From Corythucha ciliata (lineage: Eukaryota > Arthropoda > Insecta > Hemiptera > Tingidae), in the NCBI GenBank assembly GCA_038030265.1, contig CM075937.1:34018198-34082197 (forward strand): 64,000 nt of DNA, in the 5' to 3' direction. The translations under genes were made by a program, and so were the position numbers. The stretch's first letter is position 1. Each line of letters opens with the position of its first letter. Shown piece after piece: positions 10,690 through 22,127 of this stretch. The notes under the pieces are model-generated. The model did not search any database. It saw nothing but the letters and a program-made list of their open reading frames with translations, and was not told the origin of the DNA.

Positions 10690-11068
10690 AACAAATCTAA
10701 CCACAAGAAACTCAAACCACAAATAAATTGATTGAAGCACAAAAAACCTTTTTGTGCTCAAACCAACCAAAAGCTCGAACCACAAAAAGCTGTAACCCTA
10801 AAAAGATCAAACCACAAAATGCTCTAACCACAAAAGCTCTGACCTCAAAGTCTTCTAACCACAAAAAGATCAAATGTCACAAACGAAAAGATAAAGCTGT
10901 AACCGCAAAATGTACTGACCTCGAAGTGCTGTAACCAAAAAAAAAAAAACTCGATCCACAAAAAGCTCTAACCACGAAATGCACTAACCACAAAATGCTC
11001 CAACCACAAACTGCTCACCATAAAATGCTCTAACCCTATAATGCATTACATGCTCTAACCTCAAAAAG
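10690..11068 (+). repeat. Minisatellite, 16-18 nt unit CTCTAACCACAAAAAG
   Basis: About 20 imperfect units built on AACCACAAAA with GCTCT or GATCA between them. An open frame through the array is a by-product of the unit length. A related minisatellite (unit TCCAACCACAGCAAAGA) lies at 35040-35575. Confidence 0.8.
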
Positions 11069-11299
11069 TTGTAATTAAAAGTGAGTCAGCAGGTATTTGA
11101 AACGGTGATTTGTTTTTTTCGCCCGGGGATAAAGGACCCAGTACTGCCCCCCCCCCTCTCGACAGGCTTGCTGACTGCATTTCTCAATTGAGCATGGGCT
11201 TAGGTACTCAGGGGCAACGTAAAGAAACAAAAATGTGACGTTCCTGAAGTTTCCGGTATGGTTGGTCTCAGCCTTAAGGGCATGAGGAAAGTTCACGCC

Positions 11300-11345
11300 C
11301 CCCCCCCCTGGAAATCGCTTGCGCCCCCCAGGTTGAGAATCACTG
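11300..11345 (-). repeat. hAT-like terminal sequence fragment
   Basis: Read on the minus strand, the segment begins CAGTGATTCTCAACCTGGGG, the usual look of a hAT (Charlie-type) terminal inverted repeat. The partner end was not found with confidence. 11400-12600 beyond it holds GTCCGG-rich sequence at 11470-11560 and a palindrome, but no gene. Confidence 0.35.
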
Positions 11346-11855
11346 GTCTAGTTTGTGGGGTAAGTGTGAGATGCTAAGCTCCTCAGTTTGAACGTGAATG
11401 ATGTTGGCATGTTGGGACTATAGACGTTACAAGTTGAGACCGAAATGTAGGACAAAAAATAGGACAATTTTGACCTCTCCCCGGACACCTGAAAAATGAG
11501 CCCGGATACGTGTCCGGACGCTCTAAAAAGTAGGACGTGTCCGGGGAAAGTATAGGACGTCTGGTCCCCCTATTTATTTTCTCAGTACTTGGTGAAAAAG
11601 AGCATCGATATTCGAGTAGGTACGATACCGAACTAGTAACTGCGATGGGTTTGAAGATGCCATTATTATGTGGAATTATGTTTGAAGTCCTGTGAGGGTG
11701 GTCTCTTTGCAGCTTCGCTGAGGATAGGAACAAAACAAAAGAAGTGGAAAGGCCCTTTATGTTATGTTTATGTTCTCCGACGTTTTATCAAATCCGCAGG
11801 CGTGTTCACTGTACTGTATAATATTACGTCGAAATATTGAAACTTCCTACTACAC

Positions 11856-11881
11856 GAAATAGGCAAAATTTTGCCTATTTC
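11856..11881. repeat. Perfect 26-bp palindrome
   Basis: GAAATAGGCAAAA is followed directly by its exact reverse complement. A further partial copy of the half-site (ACGAAATAGGCAG) lies near 11920. Confidence 0.6.
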
Positions 11882-12602
11882 CTGAAACAGGCATATAGTT
11901 ACTTGCTTATTTTACGAAATAGGCAGTTTTACTAATTCGGCGTTATATATACACACTGAAAACGGACAGTCGATTTGTATATACTATTATACACTTTACT
12001 ATACGTGAAAAACTCGGGAGCCGACCTCTTCAAACTGAGGGTGACTTACTGTTATAATTATAACTGCGACGTTGTTCAATATTATACGAACCATTCATCA
12101 TTTGGAAAATAAACAGTGGTGTTCGGTTTTCAAACGAGTAGTTTAGTCATATCGTCCTGCTAGGCTGCCACTCATTGCTTTACTTGCTTTGTTGTAAATC
12201 TACATTCCACGGAATGCCCGCTTCTCAAATTGCGGCCATATACTCGTACGTAAACCTATACTCATTGAAATTATGAAGCGAGGGATTAATAGGGAACTAG
12301 CAGCAAAATCTGTATAATTTGGTGACGACGGAAGTGTATATGTTTAATTACAATAGGGAGAATGTGAAACCGAGAACGGGGAACTGGCCGCGTATGCAGG
12401 GGTGAGTCAGGTGGAAAACAGGTAGCGTGACTTATGAAAAAAAGGGTGGGCAGTTGAATTTTCGTGCCATCTACGTTGTGCCGATCGATGAGAAAAACTA
12501 TTCAAGCATTGGTAAAGTGGCGGGAGAGAGGTGAAGGGGCAAGGAAATATCAAACTGACAGGGCCCTTCCCCTCTCTATCTTTTTGCTTGCATTGCTTTG
12601 TT

Positions 12603-12646
12603 TATAAAGCGAGGTAAAACTAATCGCAGACGGCAGAAGGCAGTCG
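12603..12646 (+). promoter_or_regulatory. Candidate core promoter of the claudin-like gene
   Basis: TATAAAG at 12603-12609 precedes an initiator-like GCAGTCG around 12640-12646, about 39 bp downstream, slightly longer than the usual ~30 bp. The segment 12500-13165 is richer in G+C and purines than its surroundings and ends in the first coding exon, consistent with a promoter and 5' untranslated region. No experimental support is visible, and an initiator match is easy to get by chance. Confidence 0.3.
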
Positions 12647-13164
12647 GGCCGGCGTACAACTTCGTGGCTTTTAAATCTTACTGGTCAAAATAAGGGCGCA
12701 ATAAAAATCTCAAACAGATTTATCGTCGAAGGATTGCGTTCGTGAAGAGTCAAAGAGATGGCCAGGCGGGGAAGACCGAAGTGCCGTAGAAGCTTCAACG
12801 AACCGTGACACGACGCAACAATAACAATCCAAGAACAAAAAGAAGGTAGAAGAAGATAGGGGAAAAAGTCCAGGATGAATGAGAGCGGGCGGACGTGGAA
12901 GGACTGGCCGCGCGGGTGGGGAAAAGAACGGTGAGGCCGCTAAAATAAAGAGTAGTCGGTGTCCGCGAGTTGAGCCAAGTGGTGGTAGGAGTGGGATCGT
13001 CGTTAATTTGTGCTCACCTGTGTGGAATTAATATGAAATTAAGTGTTTAAAAAAATTGGAGGATCGAGTTTTAAAAAAAAAAAAATCAAAGGTGTTGAAA
13101 GTGGCGGTGGTTTCAAGAAGGTTGTGGTGAGGACGATGCCCTCCGCGTCTTTTGCAACGCAAGG

Positions 13165-13291
13165 ATGTCAGACGAGTCACGACAGCGGGCCCATTATTCG
13201 ACAGCAGTTTCGGCTGTAGGACTCCTCTGTTTTGCCCTGGCCGTCACCGCCCTCGCACTTCCTCTGTGGGGCTATTATCACAACCCAAAAG
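13165..13291 (+). CDS. First coding exon, claudin/PMP22-like tetraspan membrane protein
   Basis: ATG at 13165 has A at -3 and is the first ATG of its frame after a TGA at 13096-13098. The exon encodes 42 residues: MSDESRQRAHYSTAVSAVG, then a hydrophobic helix (about residues 12-37) ending in LPLWGYYHNPK. The P-x-W after the first helix is the pattern of claudin/PMP22-superfamily proteins, which are four-helix membrane proteins of cell junctions. The exon ends in phase 1 at AAAAG|GTATTT, a plausible splice donor; read through, the frame stops five codons later. An ATG at 13136 in another frame opens a 27-codon upstream frame that overlaps this start and could lower its translation. The product name is by general resemblance only. 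No later exon with the claudin signature was found in the window. Confidence 0.55.
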
Positions 13292-15310
13292 GTATTTATT
13301 TTTGAACTGCGAGGGTTAAAACTGGTGGTTACGTCGTGGTAGGGGTGTAGCAATCTTGTGCGCAGTTTCCAGCGGAAGATGCGTTTTGGCCTGCATGATG
13401 GACCTTAATGTGGTGCCATTTTTGTTTCGCCGATCTTGAATAAACGCCTCATGTACCTATTGTGTAAAGCCCGGTACACACGAAGGCATTTATTGCATAA
13501 TCAGTAAGAGATAGAATGAGTGAAACATATGATCGTGTGGGGACACAGTCAAGGAACAGATGTTTGACTCGCTCTATCTCTTTTCAAGTACACAATACAT
13601 TCTCATGTGTAACCTCACCGGGATGTATATTATTCATGTAAGCAAGAGACTTGGTGTGCAGGAGGTCTGTTCTATAAAATTAACAACAAACAATCAGGAT
13701 GCACGATGGCGTTCTTTGTTGGAAGCGTATGATTTTACTGTCTTATTTTTCAAGGCGTTCACGGCTTGTTGACCTTGTGTCTGTCTTTCTTAAATGAAAT
13801 GTCAAATGTGCCGTTAGTATGTTACCAAAGCTAAACTTTTCCATTGGGAGGTTTGTTAAAGCTTCTTCAAATTTTATTTTATTTTGCGCTTAGTGGGCAT
13901 TAACGACAATAATTTGCAATTTATAAGGGTCAATGGAGCTAGAAAAGTGGTAGTATGAACCGGCCGGTATATACGCTTGACATTTGAATTCGTGTGCCTA
14001 GGTGCAATCTTTTTCGTATATTCAGCCTACAACAATCTGAATTTTTGTCCCGTTAAGGTACCTACAACATGTATTACTATTACTTTTTAAAAAGTATTTT
14101 CCTATTGGTTTATTATTCATTCTGAATAATACACCTATGTTTTCGGTCAGAAAAAAATTGGTACAACCCACCCTCAAACTTCTTCTGAGTACGTTTTAAC
14201 ATGTCTAGATTCCATTTCTGGAATGTCCGTACGCTGTCCTGGTCATATCTTGCCCTAGGATTGCTCGAAAAAACTCGTTCTTTCGCACATAATCCCCATT
14301 TGCGATCTAGTTGGTCTTAACACCATCAACTTACTCCCTGGGTTTTTATGGGCCAAAAGCCAAAATGAGAGGTCCAAAATGAGAGGCTACATTCATGAAT
14401 AATAAACCCATGTGTAAAATTTGCAACGTTTTTAGTATTTTTTGTGAGCGAACTAATTCACTCTGTAGTTTGTTCTAGTCTATAACACTCTGACCAGGGG
14501 AGAAAGGCAACTATCTAGTTCAAAGTACTAAATGCATGTCAAAGTACTCGTGCAACGGTATCTGAATCCAACAAAAATGCATAATGAATGCAAATTCCAA
14601 GAAAGTACGCGACTTTTTTCGGTCGTGGTAGAAAACAGCGTTCTCAACTAATTTTTTTTCTTTCTTTTTTATAAAGGAAGCCGAAAATTCCTCAGAGGAA
14701 AAAATCATTAACCGTAATTATTGTTAATTTTCCCTGTCCTACTTTCACACATTCTCCGGAAAAGAAAAGACCAAGCATTGAGAAGAGCTTGTTTCCCCCT
14801 CTCTACTTTGCCATAGCTTCTTTAAAACTATCACGTCGCGGAACTATTCTGCTCTCATCTTCTCACGAGGTTGAAAAAAAAAAAAAAAAATCTACTTCCT
14901 CAGGTCGGTAACCTTTTGAGTCGAACTCCCGAAAAAAAATAATGGTCTCAGAAGAGATAGGGGGGGGGGGGACTCTCGATGGTTTGTTGTTGATAAAGAA
15001 AGAATTCATTAGTGTCTACGAAGTCCAAATCGTGACTCTCGTTGATTTTTTTTTTTTTTTTTACTGCGGTTTTGATAAATTCGCAGAACTAGATTATATT
15101 TAGTGATGACTTGCTTGGTTTTAACATTCTGAATCAGAAAGGGAATTTGTTGGTTCCCTAGTATCCTAACGAATGAGTGAAACCGACTGATTTTGTTAAT
15201 ACAAACACATTATAATAGCCGGTTTGGGGATTTGTTGCTCGCCTCATCGCTCAGGGCCTATCAAACCGCTTTTTGTTTCTCTTTTTTTGTCTGTATCTGT
15301 AGTAACTTAT
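13292..15310 (+). other. Start of long intron, no gene recognised
   Basis: Begins with the GT donor of the claudin-like exon. AT-rich sequence with poly-A (14876-14889) and poly-T (about 15045-15062) runs; short open frames look random. Confidence 0.5.
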
Positions 15311-15438
15311 GGCGTTTTCCATTCTTTACAATACACTCGTGTGATGTAAGTTTTTCCACCCGCCCTCTCTGAATTGAAACATATGTTTATGGAGAGGACG
15401 CTGCACTACACTTGAGTAGTAAGTTGAATGGAAATCGC
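15311..15438. mobile_element. 128-bp palindromic MITE, copy 1
   Basis: Ends GGCGTTTTCCATT and AATGGAAATCGC are inverted, and the interior is also self-complementary (CCTCTCT ... GGAGAGGAC). A second copy of exactly the same length is at 29381-29508. Sequence just beyond it (CTGGATTGCTCATC at about 15482) matches the core end of the composite repeat at 7127-7715. Confidence 0.75.
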
Positions 15439-15639
15439 TATTAATTAGTAAAATTAGTAACACACCACCGTGAATGAAAACTGGATTGCTCATCGTAGTT
15501 GATAGTACAGAAAGAAAGAAATAAAAAATGGTATGATTGGGTATGAACCCTGAACTCGGGGCTGCCCGTCCCTCCCAAGCTGAAGGGCACGGAAAATCAT
15601 CTACAACACAGCAGCCAATCATAATACATATACGTGATC

Positions 15640-16080
15640 CACGAAATTTTTGGGTTGAAAAAGCAAAACAAGGGAAATCGTTTTACCCAACGAAATTGTT
15701 CTTTGAATGAGTCATGCCCCACAAAATTGCTCTCTGAATGGGCCAGCATTGGGCAATTGGGGTTGAACGCGCCAACTCCGCAAAATTTCATTTCTGAAGG
15801 AGTGGAACATGGCAATTTGGTATTTCGAGATGTCCAAACCATTAAAAAAAAATGTTTTTGGTTGAGCCGATCCCGCTAAATTGATTTTGAAAGGTCACAC
15901 CCTGCGAAAGTTTGAAAGGAGTCAAGACCCGTAACACTGCTTTTTTAAATGAACCAATACTGCGAAATTGCTTTCTGAATTTGTCATCAGCGCGAAACTA
16001 TGTTTTTGATTGCAGCGAAAGCCACGAAATTGCTTTCAATTGGTGTGATCCTGTCACGCGAAACTAGTTTTTATACATTC
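15640..16080 (+). repeat. GCGAAATTG-core short-period array
   Basis: Words like CCCGCGAAATTGCTTTTGAA recur every ~33-36 bp (for example CACAAAATTGCTCTCTGAATG, TGCGAAATTGCTTTCTGAA and CACGAAATTGCTTTCAATTG, here with flanking variation). Divergence is high. A related stretch continues at 16290-16440 after the SINE head. Confidence 0.6.
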
Positions 16081-16171
16081 CATCTGTGGGGGGTTGCAGG
16101 ATATGATCCCTTTACTTTAATTTGTAATTAATAAGTGGAATGGCGATGTTTGTTGCCGTGTGAAAAAGAAA

Positions 16172-16246
16172 CCACCGCGGAGCGGGAATCGAACCCACAA
16201 CGCCGAAACTCCGGTCCGGCGCCCAAACCTCTGAGCCACCGCCCAA
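16172..16246 (-). repeat. tRNA-derived SINE head or tRNA pseudogene
   Basis: On the minus strand an A-box-like GGCTCAGAGGTTTGGGC (16221-16237) and an exact B-box GGTTCGATTCC (16185-16195) are spaced as in a tRNA. D, anticodon and T stems can be drawn, and the loop would give a GGA (serine) anticodon. The acceptor stem pairs in only about four positions, so a functional tRNA is unlikely. The sequence continues into GGTTTCTTTTTCACACGGC, possibly the SINE body. Confidence 0.55.
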
Positions 16247-16485
16247 AAATAAAATAATATTATTTATTATAGTATATTTGGACTTGAAAGTGTATAACAA
16301 GCGTCATTGTTTTTTTAAATGGGTCAATCTATTGAAATTGCATGTTTTGAAGGCGTGTAGCACCCGAAATTTGCTTTTAAGGGAAAGGAGTTCATCCTGT
16401 GAGAAATTGGCTTTTGACGTGAAACGTCTTTAGGGAACCCTGTTCGTTTTTTTTCGTCACACGAATTATCAAACTTTACTATGGC

Positions 16486-16632
16486 CGTTACCATGGTAAC
16501 CATTACCACGGTAACCGTTGCTGTGGTAACAGTTATCATGGTAACGATTACAATGGAACGTTATCATGGAAACATCATCATGGAAACTGTTACCATAGCA
16601 ACGGTTGCCTTGGTAACGGTTACCACAGCAAT
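16486..16632. promoter_or_regulatory. Array of ~10 X-box-like 15-bp palindromes
   Basis: Consecutive 14-15 bp units read GTTACCATGGTAAC, ATTACCACGGTAAC, GTTGCTGTGGTAAC, GTTATCATGGTAAC, then GTTACCATAGCAAC, GTTGCCTTGGTAAC and GTTACCACAGCAAT. GTTRCC followed by GGYAAC is the consensus half-site pair of the RFX X-box used by ciliary and some immune genes. A stray monomer (GTTGCCATGGTATC) lies near 16659. Whether RFX binds here is inference; the array may equally be a satellite whose unit happens to match. Confidence 0.55.
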
Positions 16633-17717
16633 CCTATAGTAAAAGCTACTTTAACATCAGTTGCCATGGTATCAGTAATGGCCGCCAAAGTACACCTTCA
16701 GAACCTTGAATTTACCTCTACATCGTCAGGTTATCAACAAAAATGCTCACCTCCCCCCTGAGATTAATTCAAAATTACAAAAAAAAAGCGCCCGAGTTAG
16801 AATGAACAAGGGGTATTTCGGGGAATTTGTTCGGTAAAAACTAAATCAAACTCGTCAACACTCTCGTTCTCAAATCGTGGACGACTTGATGTTCATACGA
16901 TTTCATTGTAAATGCCATCGTTCGTGGCACGTAGCCATGTTTTCAAGTGGATTTTGGAGTTTATTTTCTAAAATAAGTGGCCCTGATCGCGTTCCATCAA
17001 CATACCAGGAAAAATATTACATGGGCGAGACAGTGGCGAGTTCAGAAAGAGCCGCTCCGTCTCTTGAGGACTGCGAAACTAGGATTTGAACAAAAGTCGC
17101 CACACTCATGCAGTTCTCGCTGTGCTCGAACCACGGGTCTTCTCATTCGCAGTGCTGGTACATAATATAATGTTTCTGAATTAGTTTGTTTCTTGCTTGC
17201 GAGCGATTATTATGTGAAATAAACGTTCGTGATTTCTTAGCCCTGTATTTCTCTTTGCTATCAGAGGATCGACCCCTGAAGAAACATACCCAAAAATACA
17301 CAACACATCAGTGAAAAATAAGTTATCTTGAACTCAGAAACATGACGTATTCCATGAAAAACATGAGTCACGGATTTCCCGGTGGCTTCTGCCGTGATTC
17401 CCGGAAGAGGATTGGAGCTACTTGCGCACGTTGAAATATGCGGAAAAGAAGTCCAACAACTCGCGCATGGTCGAACGTTTAAAATAAAGATTCTCCGGAG
17501 TGTAGTTGTGGGTTGTTCCCTTTATTAATGCCCTGTGAAACAATCTAAAAACTCACAGTGACAATTTCTAGACATACTAGAGGAAATAAGAACAAAACTA
17601 GAAATTCAAAGTGGACATGTATAAATAAAAAACAACTTGACTTGAGGTTACTTTGTGGTTCACAAGGTGCACCTCCCACCATAACTTCTCGTCACATGAA
17701 ATGTCACTGGCACGAAA

Positions 17718-17776
17718 TGTTACCATGGCAACCGTTGTTATGGTAACCGTTAACATAGCAACCGTTGATATGATAC
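17718..17776. promoter_or_regulatory. Second X-box-like palindrome array, ~4 units
   Basis: GTTACCATGGCAAC, GTTGTTATGGTAAC, GTTAACATAGCAAC and a degenerate GTTGATATGATAC follow each other at 15-bp spacing. This is the same unit as at 16486-16632, 1.1 kb away. 16690-17717 between the two arrays has no recognisable gene. Confidence 0.55.
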
Positions 17777-17779
17777 TGT

Positions 17780-18091
17780 TCCATTTCTGTGGTCCCAGAA
17801 CTCCACGCCGGTAGTCTTCCTTAGCGATACTTCGGGTATCACTCTTCGTCTCAACTTACTACCTGTAAACTCCCCACCGCCAAGCGGTCCACACCGTAAC
17901 GTAGTAGTACCTGCTTTGACCGGCTGGGACAGCTGACGGGGAGAGAGGTGAGGACAACCAGGTCTTGCCCGTGCCGGGTCACACCACCGCACAAAAACGG
18001 TTCATCCTGTCATCCTGGTATCGGGCCCTGAAGGGCCTCTAGCCAGGGTGGGAAGAAGGCACACGCCAGGTACTGTTTTTTTTTTTTTTTT
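17780..18091. other. GC-rich unidentified segment ending in poly-T
   Basis: Markedly more GC-rich than its surroundings (GCCCGTGCCGGGTCACACC, GGGCCCTGAAGGGCCTC) and followed by a T-run at about 18069-18091. It could be a retroposon remnant, but no protein family is recognised in any frame. Confidence 0.3.
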
Positions 18092-18421
18092 TTGAAACAA
18101 CACCTGCATTGACGGAGTCCTTCTGTCAGAGTTGGACGGAGTTTAGACACTGGATTACGTGTGTCATACTTGAGTCACCGCAGACCTCTCGTCAGCGCAA
18201 CGGCAGGCTAGATTGATATTTTTCCTAAAAAACCGTGAGAAAAGACGTTTCACGATCTTTGGGGTCTCCCCAAGAGCCTGTCCCATTTTTTTAGTGAGTA
18301 AAACCCGTGAAATCGGCTTCGGTGAGAGCAGGTTGACCAGAGGGAAATGCCCTCCTTTTTAGAGCTTCCGAGCTCATTTTTCTGGTTTCCGGAGAGATGT
18401 CAAAGCTGTCCTCTTTTAAAT

Positions 18422-18556
18422 GTTCGTGATCTTGGTTATGTTGATGGCTAGAATCGGAGGATTTCACCCCCATTCAAGCCTAATTCCGCAGGTTGAAAGC
18501 TTGAAAGGGGGTGAAATCCTCCGATTCTAGCCATCAACACAACCAAGACCACGAAC
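18422..18556. repeat. Long hairpin, ~58-bp nearly perfect arms, ~19-bp loop
   Basis: 18422-18479 is the reverse complement of 18499-18556 with about three mismatches. The arms contain GGCTAGAATCGGAGGATTTC and its complement. Spacer is 18480-18498. It could be a recent small fold-back element or a hairpin precursor. Confidence 0.8.
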
Positions 18557-18559
18557 TTG

Positions 18560-19276
18560 ATACATGTGACTCAGGAATCATCCGCTTCATCTTCGTGATA
18601 ACGACAAATCACGCTTAAGTGTGTAATTCTGCTTGTTTGGTGAACCTCCCCAGAAAATCGTTCGTTATGGGCCTGGCCAACCAATTCACGTTTTTTAGTC
18701 AAGCAAACTGAACGCTCAACGGTATGAACTATGAAGATACGGAAATGAGTCCATAGTTGTCTTGTCTCTTGGCGCAGTTTCGCACGCGCGGTGGTTTATG
18801 AATTATGGCGTATCATGTTAAGGCATGTGATGGTATCAGAGGGACTCATTCGTAGTGGACAAGAGTGACTCGATTTGGTGAAGAGTGACTTATCGTCGAG
18901 CATCTAAAATTTTACGACTGAGACTAAAAATATATTTATCAGGAAATCAGAACTTTCTTTCATTAGTTATGTACGATATTTTTCGTAGGACGTCTAGAAA
19001 AACATGGAAGTAAAAATTAATAAAAATATTTCAATATAAAAAAACCATTGTGACATTTGAATCCGGCCGGTTGGCGGATAGCGTATAGCGCCGAAGTTTC
19101 ACAACAAAAGCGAGTATGGTACATGATGAGCGAAAAGTAAGACGCCTTTCACCCTTCACCTTAGTGAAAGTTCCTCTCGCAGCTTCGTAATCCACTCCGT
19201 TTTGTTAAGATATAATAATAACGCACCTTTATGAAAGTGATATACGTCTGGTGTGGTGGTTCGAACGCATTTCACA

Positions 19277-19307
<31 letters not shown>

Positions 19308-20269
19308 GTGGAAACTATTCGTAACGGTGGATCCATATCTACTCAACTCAATGACGACTCGACGACCCGATATAATTAAAACCAGTTTTTTTTTTCTTTC
19401 CAAGTTTCTTGTACGATTTTCATTCGTCTGGAAATATTAGTCTCGAAGTGTCATTAGAATGCAGTCCAACTACGAAGCCCTTATAGGCCTTTGTACTTAA
19501 TACCTTCGACAATCAAGTAAGTAAATGAGAAATTACAACGATCCGAAGGCTGACGAGACACATTAATACACTTCGGAGTATGAAAAGAGAATAATTGAAC
19601 CTCAAAACTCAAACGACACTAACCTGTTAGAATAAAATTGCGCACACCTTCTATACCTTCCCAACCAGTGGGTGATCCCTCGCTACGGCTCTCGTTCAGT
19701 GATTTGTTTGTAAATGAGAGTTTACTTTTCATTGTTTAAATTAGACATCTCAAGTCTTTGAACTAGGGAAGTGCATTTTTTCTTTAGCCTTTCATTGTAG
19801 GCCAACTCGTATAGACTCAGGTTTTACTTCTATATTCATGGAGTTTCATAACAGCGACATCTTAACGAGTTTTTAAAAGCTTATCGTTGTATTTGTTTTC
19901 TCGTCTTGCAATTATGTACTTACACTCCTCATGCGCTCAAATTTTCAAGTCGCATGGTTGCTTGGCGGCCAGCGTCTCATCCTTGAAAACCCAACAAACA
20001 AACATCAGGAATTGGGATAACTTTTATAGAATCAGCCAAAATTCATCCTTGACACATACACAGGTTCTCCCTTTCCGTCGTTCCATTCCTCCGCCCTCAA
20101 ACTCAAACCACGCCGTTTAAGCGCATTGGAACATCTCTTGATCTCTCTCTGTCTCTTCTATCGCGTGTGAGCCACGACTTCTCGAAAATTTTATCCCTCT
20201 ATGTGCTCCGTGATTTTACACACTGAGAAAAGAGAGCTTAATATTCTGTCATTTCGGCTTTAGACTCTA
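18560..20269. other. No gene recognised; TAA microsatellite at 19278-19305
   Basis: AT-rich intron-like sequence. An uninterrupted AAT/TAA run of about nine units lies at 19278-19305. Nothing else stands out. Confidence 0.5.
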
Positions 20270-20332
20270 AACGTGAGTTGGAGCTATTGTGTTGCTCTGA
20301 GGCAACAACAATAGGGCTCTCTATCTCACGTT
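20270..20332 (+). other. pre-miRNA-like 63-nt hairpin
   Basis: AACGTGAG pairs with CTCACGTT at the base, and CTATTGTGTTGC with GCAACAACAATAG at the tip, around a TCTGAG loop. An internal mismatch region (TTGGAG / GGCTCTCTAT) separates them. Size and shape fit a miRNA precursor, but chance hairpins are common. Confidence 0.3.
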
Positions 20333-20440
20333 CCGCGTCGTTTATGAAAATAAACTTCATGCAAGAAAGGAGTATATAAATGTGGGCGTTTGCTTCTCAA
20401 CTTTTAATTCAAGCCTTATTTAGAGAAAACTAAAATATTA

Positions 20441-20583
20441 GGGCCCGTATTCATAGACATTTCTTAAACTTTAATTTCCCTGTGGGCGTCCAAGCTTATG
20501 ATTTTTTTTTCCAACAAAAACTGATTTGATTTTTACTTAGGAGAATTTTAACTTAAGTAGCGACAATGAATACTGACCTAAGA
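20441..20583. mobile_element. Small MITE-like element with GGGCCCGTATTCAT end
   Basis: Left end GGGCCCGTATTCATAGACA and right end CAATGAATACTGACCTA are imperfect inverted repeats, with CTTAAACTTTAA / TTTTAACTTAAG inside. Confidence 0.45.
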
Positions 20584-22127
20584 TTTAACAAGTGAAAAAT
20601 AAGAAAATTAGTTGATAACTATACTGTTCGTTTTCAAGTCCTCAAATGTTACGTGAAGCGTTCAAAATGGCAATGCCGCATTTTATAGCGCGAAGGCGAT
20701 GAACACTCTCTGACTAGGGAATAACTTTGAAGCGGTCGTCCTTGAATTAAAAAAAAAAAAAAATCTCGAAGCTCGTTACATGGGCCATGACCAGGTGGAA
20801 GAATTGCAAAGGTGCGCCACTCGCGTTGGCTGTGGAAAGAAATGATTTTCCCGCGTGGGTGCGGTTATCGAGGCTCTTTAGGATTTACGCTGCCTGACTG
20901 TCGGCTTTTAAATTTCTCATTTCTCCGGTCGTGGACTTTAGTTTCAACATTTTCCTTATGAGATCGAGCTCAGTTTTTATCATCAATTCGTGCTTGAGAA
21001 AAGTCTTCCTCACTGGTGAATGACTCACGAGTTTTCATCAGACAGTTTCTCAGCCAATCTTTCCTGAACGCCTGGCACTGCCAGGTTTTTTATGTTAAAT
21101 GTCTTTTTAATATTTTCCCTCTCTGTCTCAACACTCACGCCTCGAGTGTATAAACCGTTTCACGTTTTAATGAAACTCTGGTTTGCTCTATCTTTCCCTC
21201 CTCATCGTAGCAATTCACGGCATATAAGCGATCAATACCGTTTGCCTTAACAAATGAGTTGTATTTATGTCGTTAGTCACGACATAAGTCAGTCAAGCGA
21301 AGAGCTCCCATTTCCCCTAACTATCCATCACCTGTTCCTCTTTCTTTTTTACTTTCCCTGGAAAAGGTCACGAAACTAGGAAAACAGAATATTTAAGGAA
21401 TTAATTATTACAATAGTATATGTATAAAAAACTATGCAAAGTAAAAATATCTAACGAATACGCGGAAATGGTTCGCAGAGAGTTCTTACGATATGTTTCG
21501 TACACGTTATAGGAATTAGCTGTACGTCGAAACAATATTCAGATGGTTTACGTTATGGTTTTATACCCATCTCGTGAACAGTCCAGGCGCGCTTGAAATG
21601 CCGATCAAATGCGGTAAAACGAGGGAGCCCTTCATCCTCCGACCATTACGAGAACCATCGATGAATAAGCTACAGCTTCTTAAGCGATGAGACCGGGCTT
21701 TCTCAACAATCAACATTCTAAACGCAGACGGACGTAAATCACCGACGGTGTCGTGATTTTTCCGATCGAATTGTACAAATTCGTTAAAAAGTGGGCAGTA
21801 TCACTTTGAGCATGAATAATTGATGATGGGGGCGGGACTACAAAGTAAACGTACAAAGGGCGGTTATTTAGAAATAAAAATTAACAACGACAAAACAGTC
21901 TTTGTCGTTTTTCACACCCATTTGCTTCGACTGATGTTTTCTTCTAGGGAATAGCTTCGTTAATTTCAAACATTTACATTTACCTACACGTTCTTTCGCT
22001 TAGTTCACCGTAACGTTCATTGGCTTCGTCATCGTCGGGTAAAAGTGTATACCACAAACGAAGTTTTCCAATAAACGTCGTGTTCCACTTTTGTATTTAA
22101 TAGACGTTATACTATGCGTCACACTAA
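20584..22127. other. No gene recognised
   Basis: AT-rich intron-like sequence with a poly-A run near 20750; no repeat structure or coding pattern was seen. Confidence 0.4.

Noticed and set aside
10728..10934. 68-codon lysine/threonine-rich open frame
   Set aside because: It is a translation of the 16-18 nt minisatellite units.
16172..16246. Functional tRNA gene (serine anticodon)
   Set aside because: A and B boxes are good, but the acceptor stem pairs in only about four positions; kept only as a SINE head or pseudogene.
17750..17992. 80-codon minus-strand frame in GC-rich DNA
   Set aside because: No family resemblance; GC-rich sequence makes chance open frames more likely, and it overlaps the X-box-like array.
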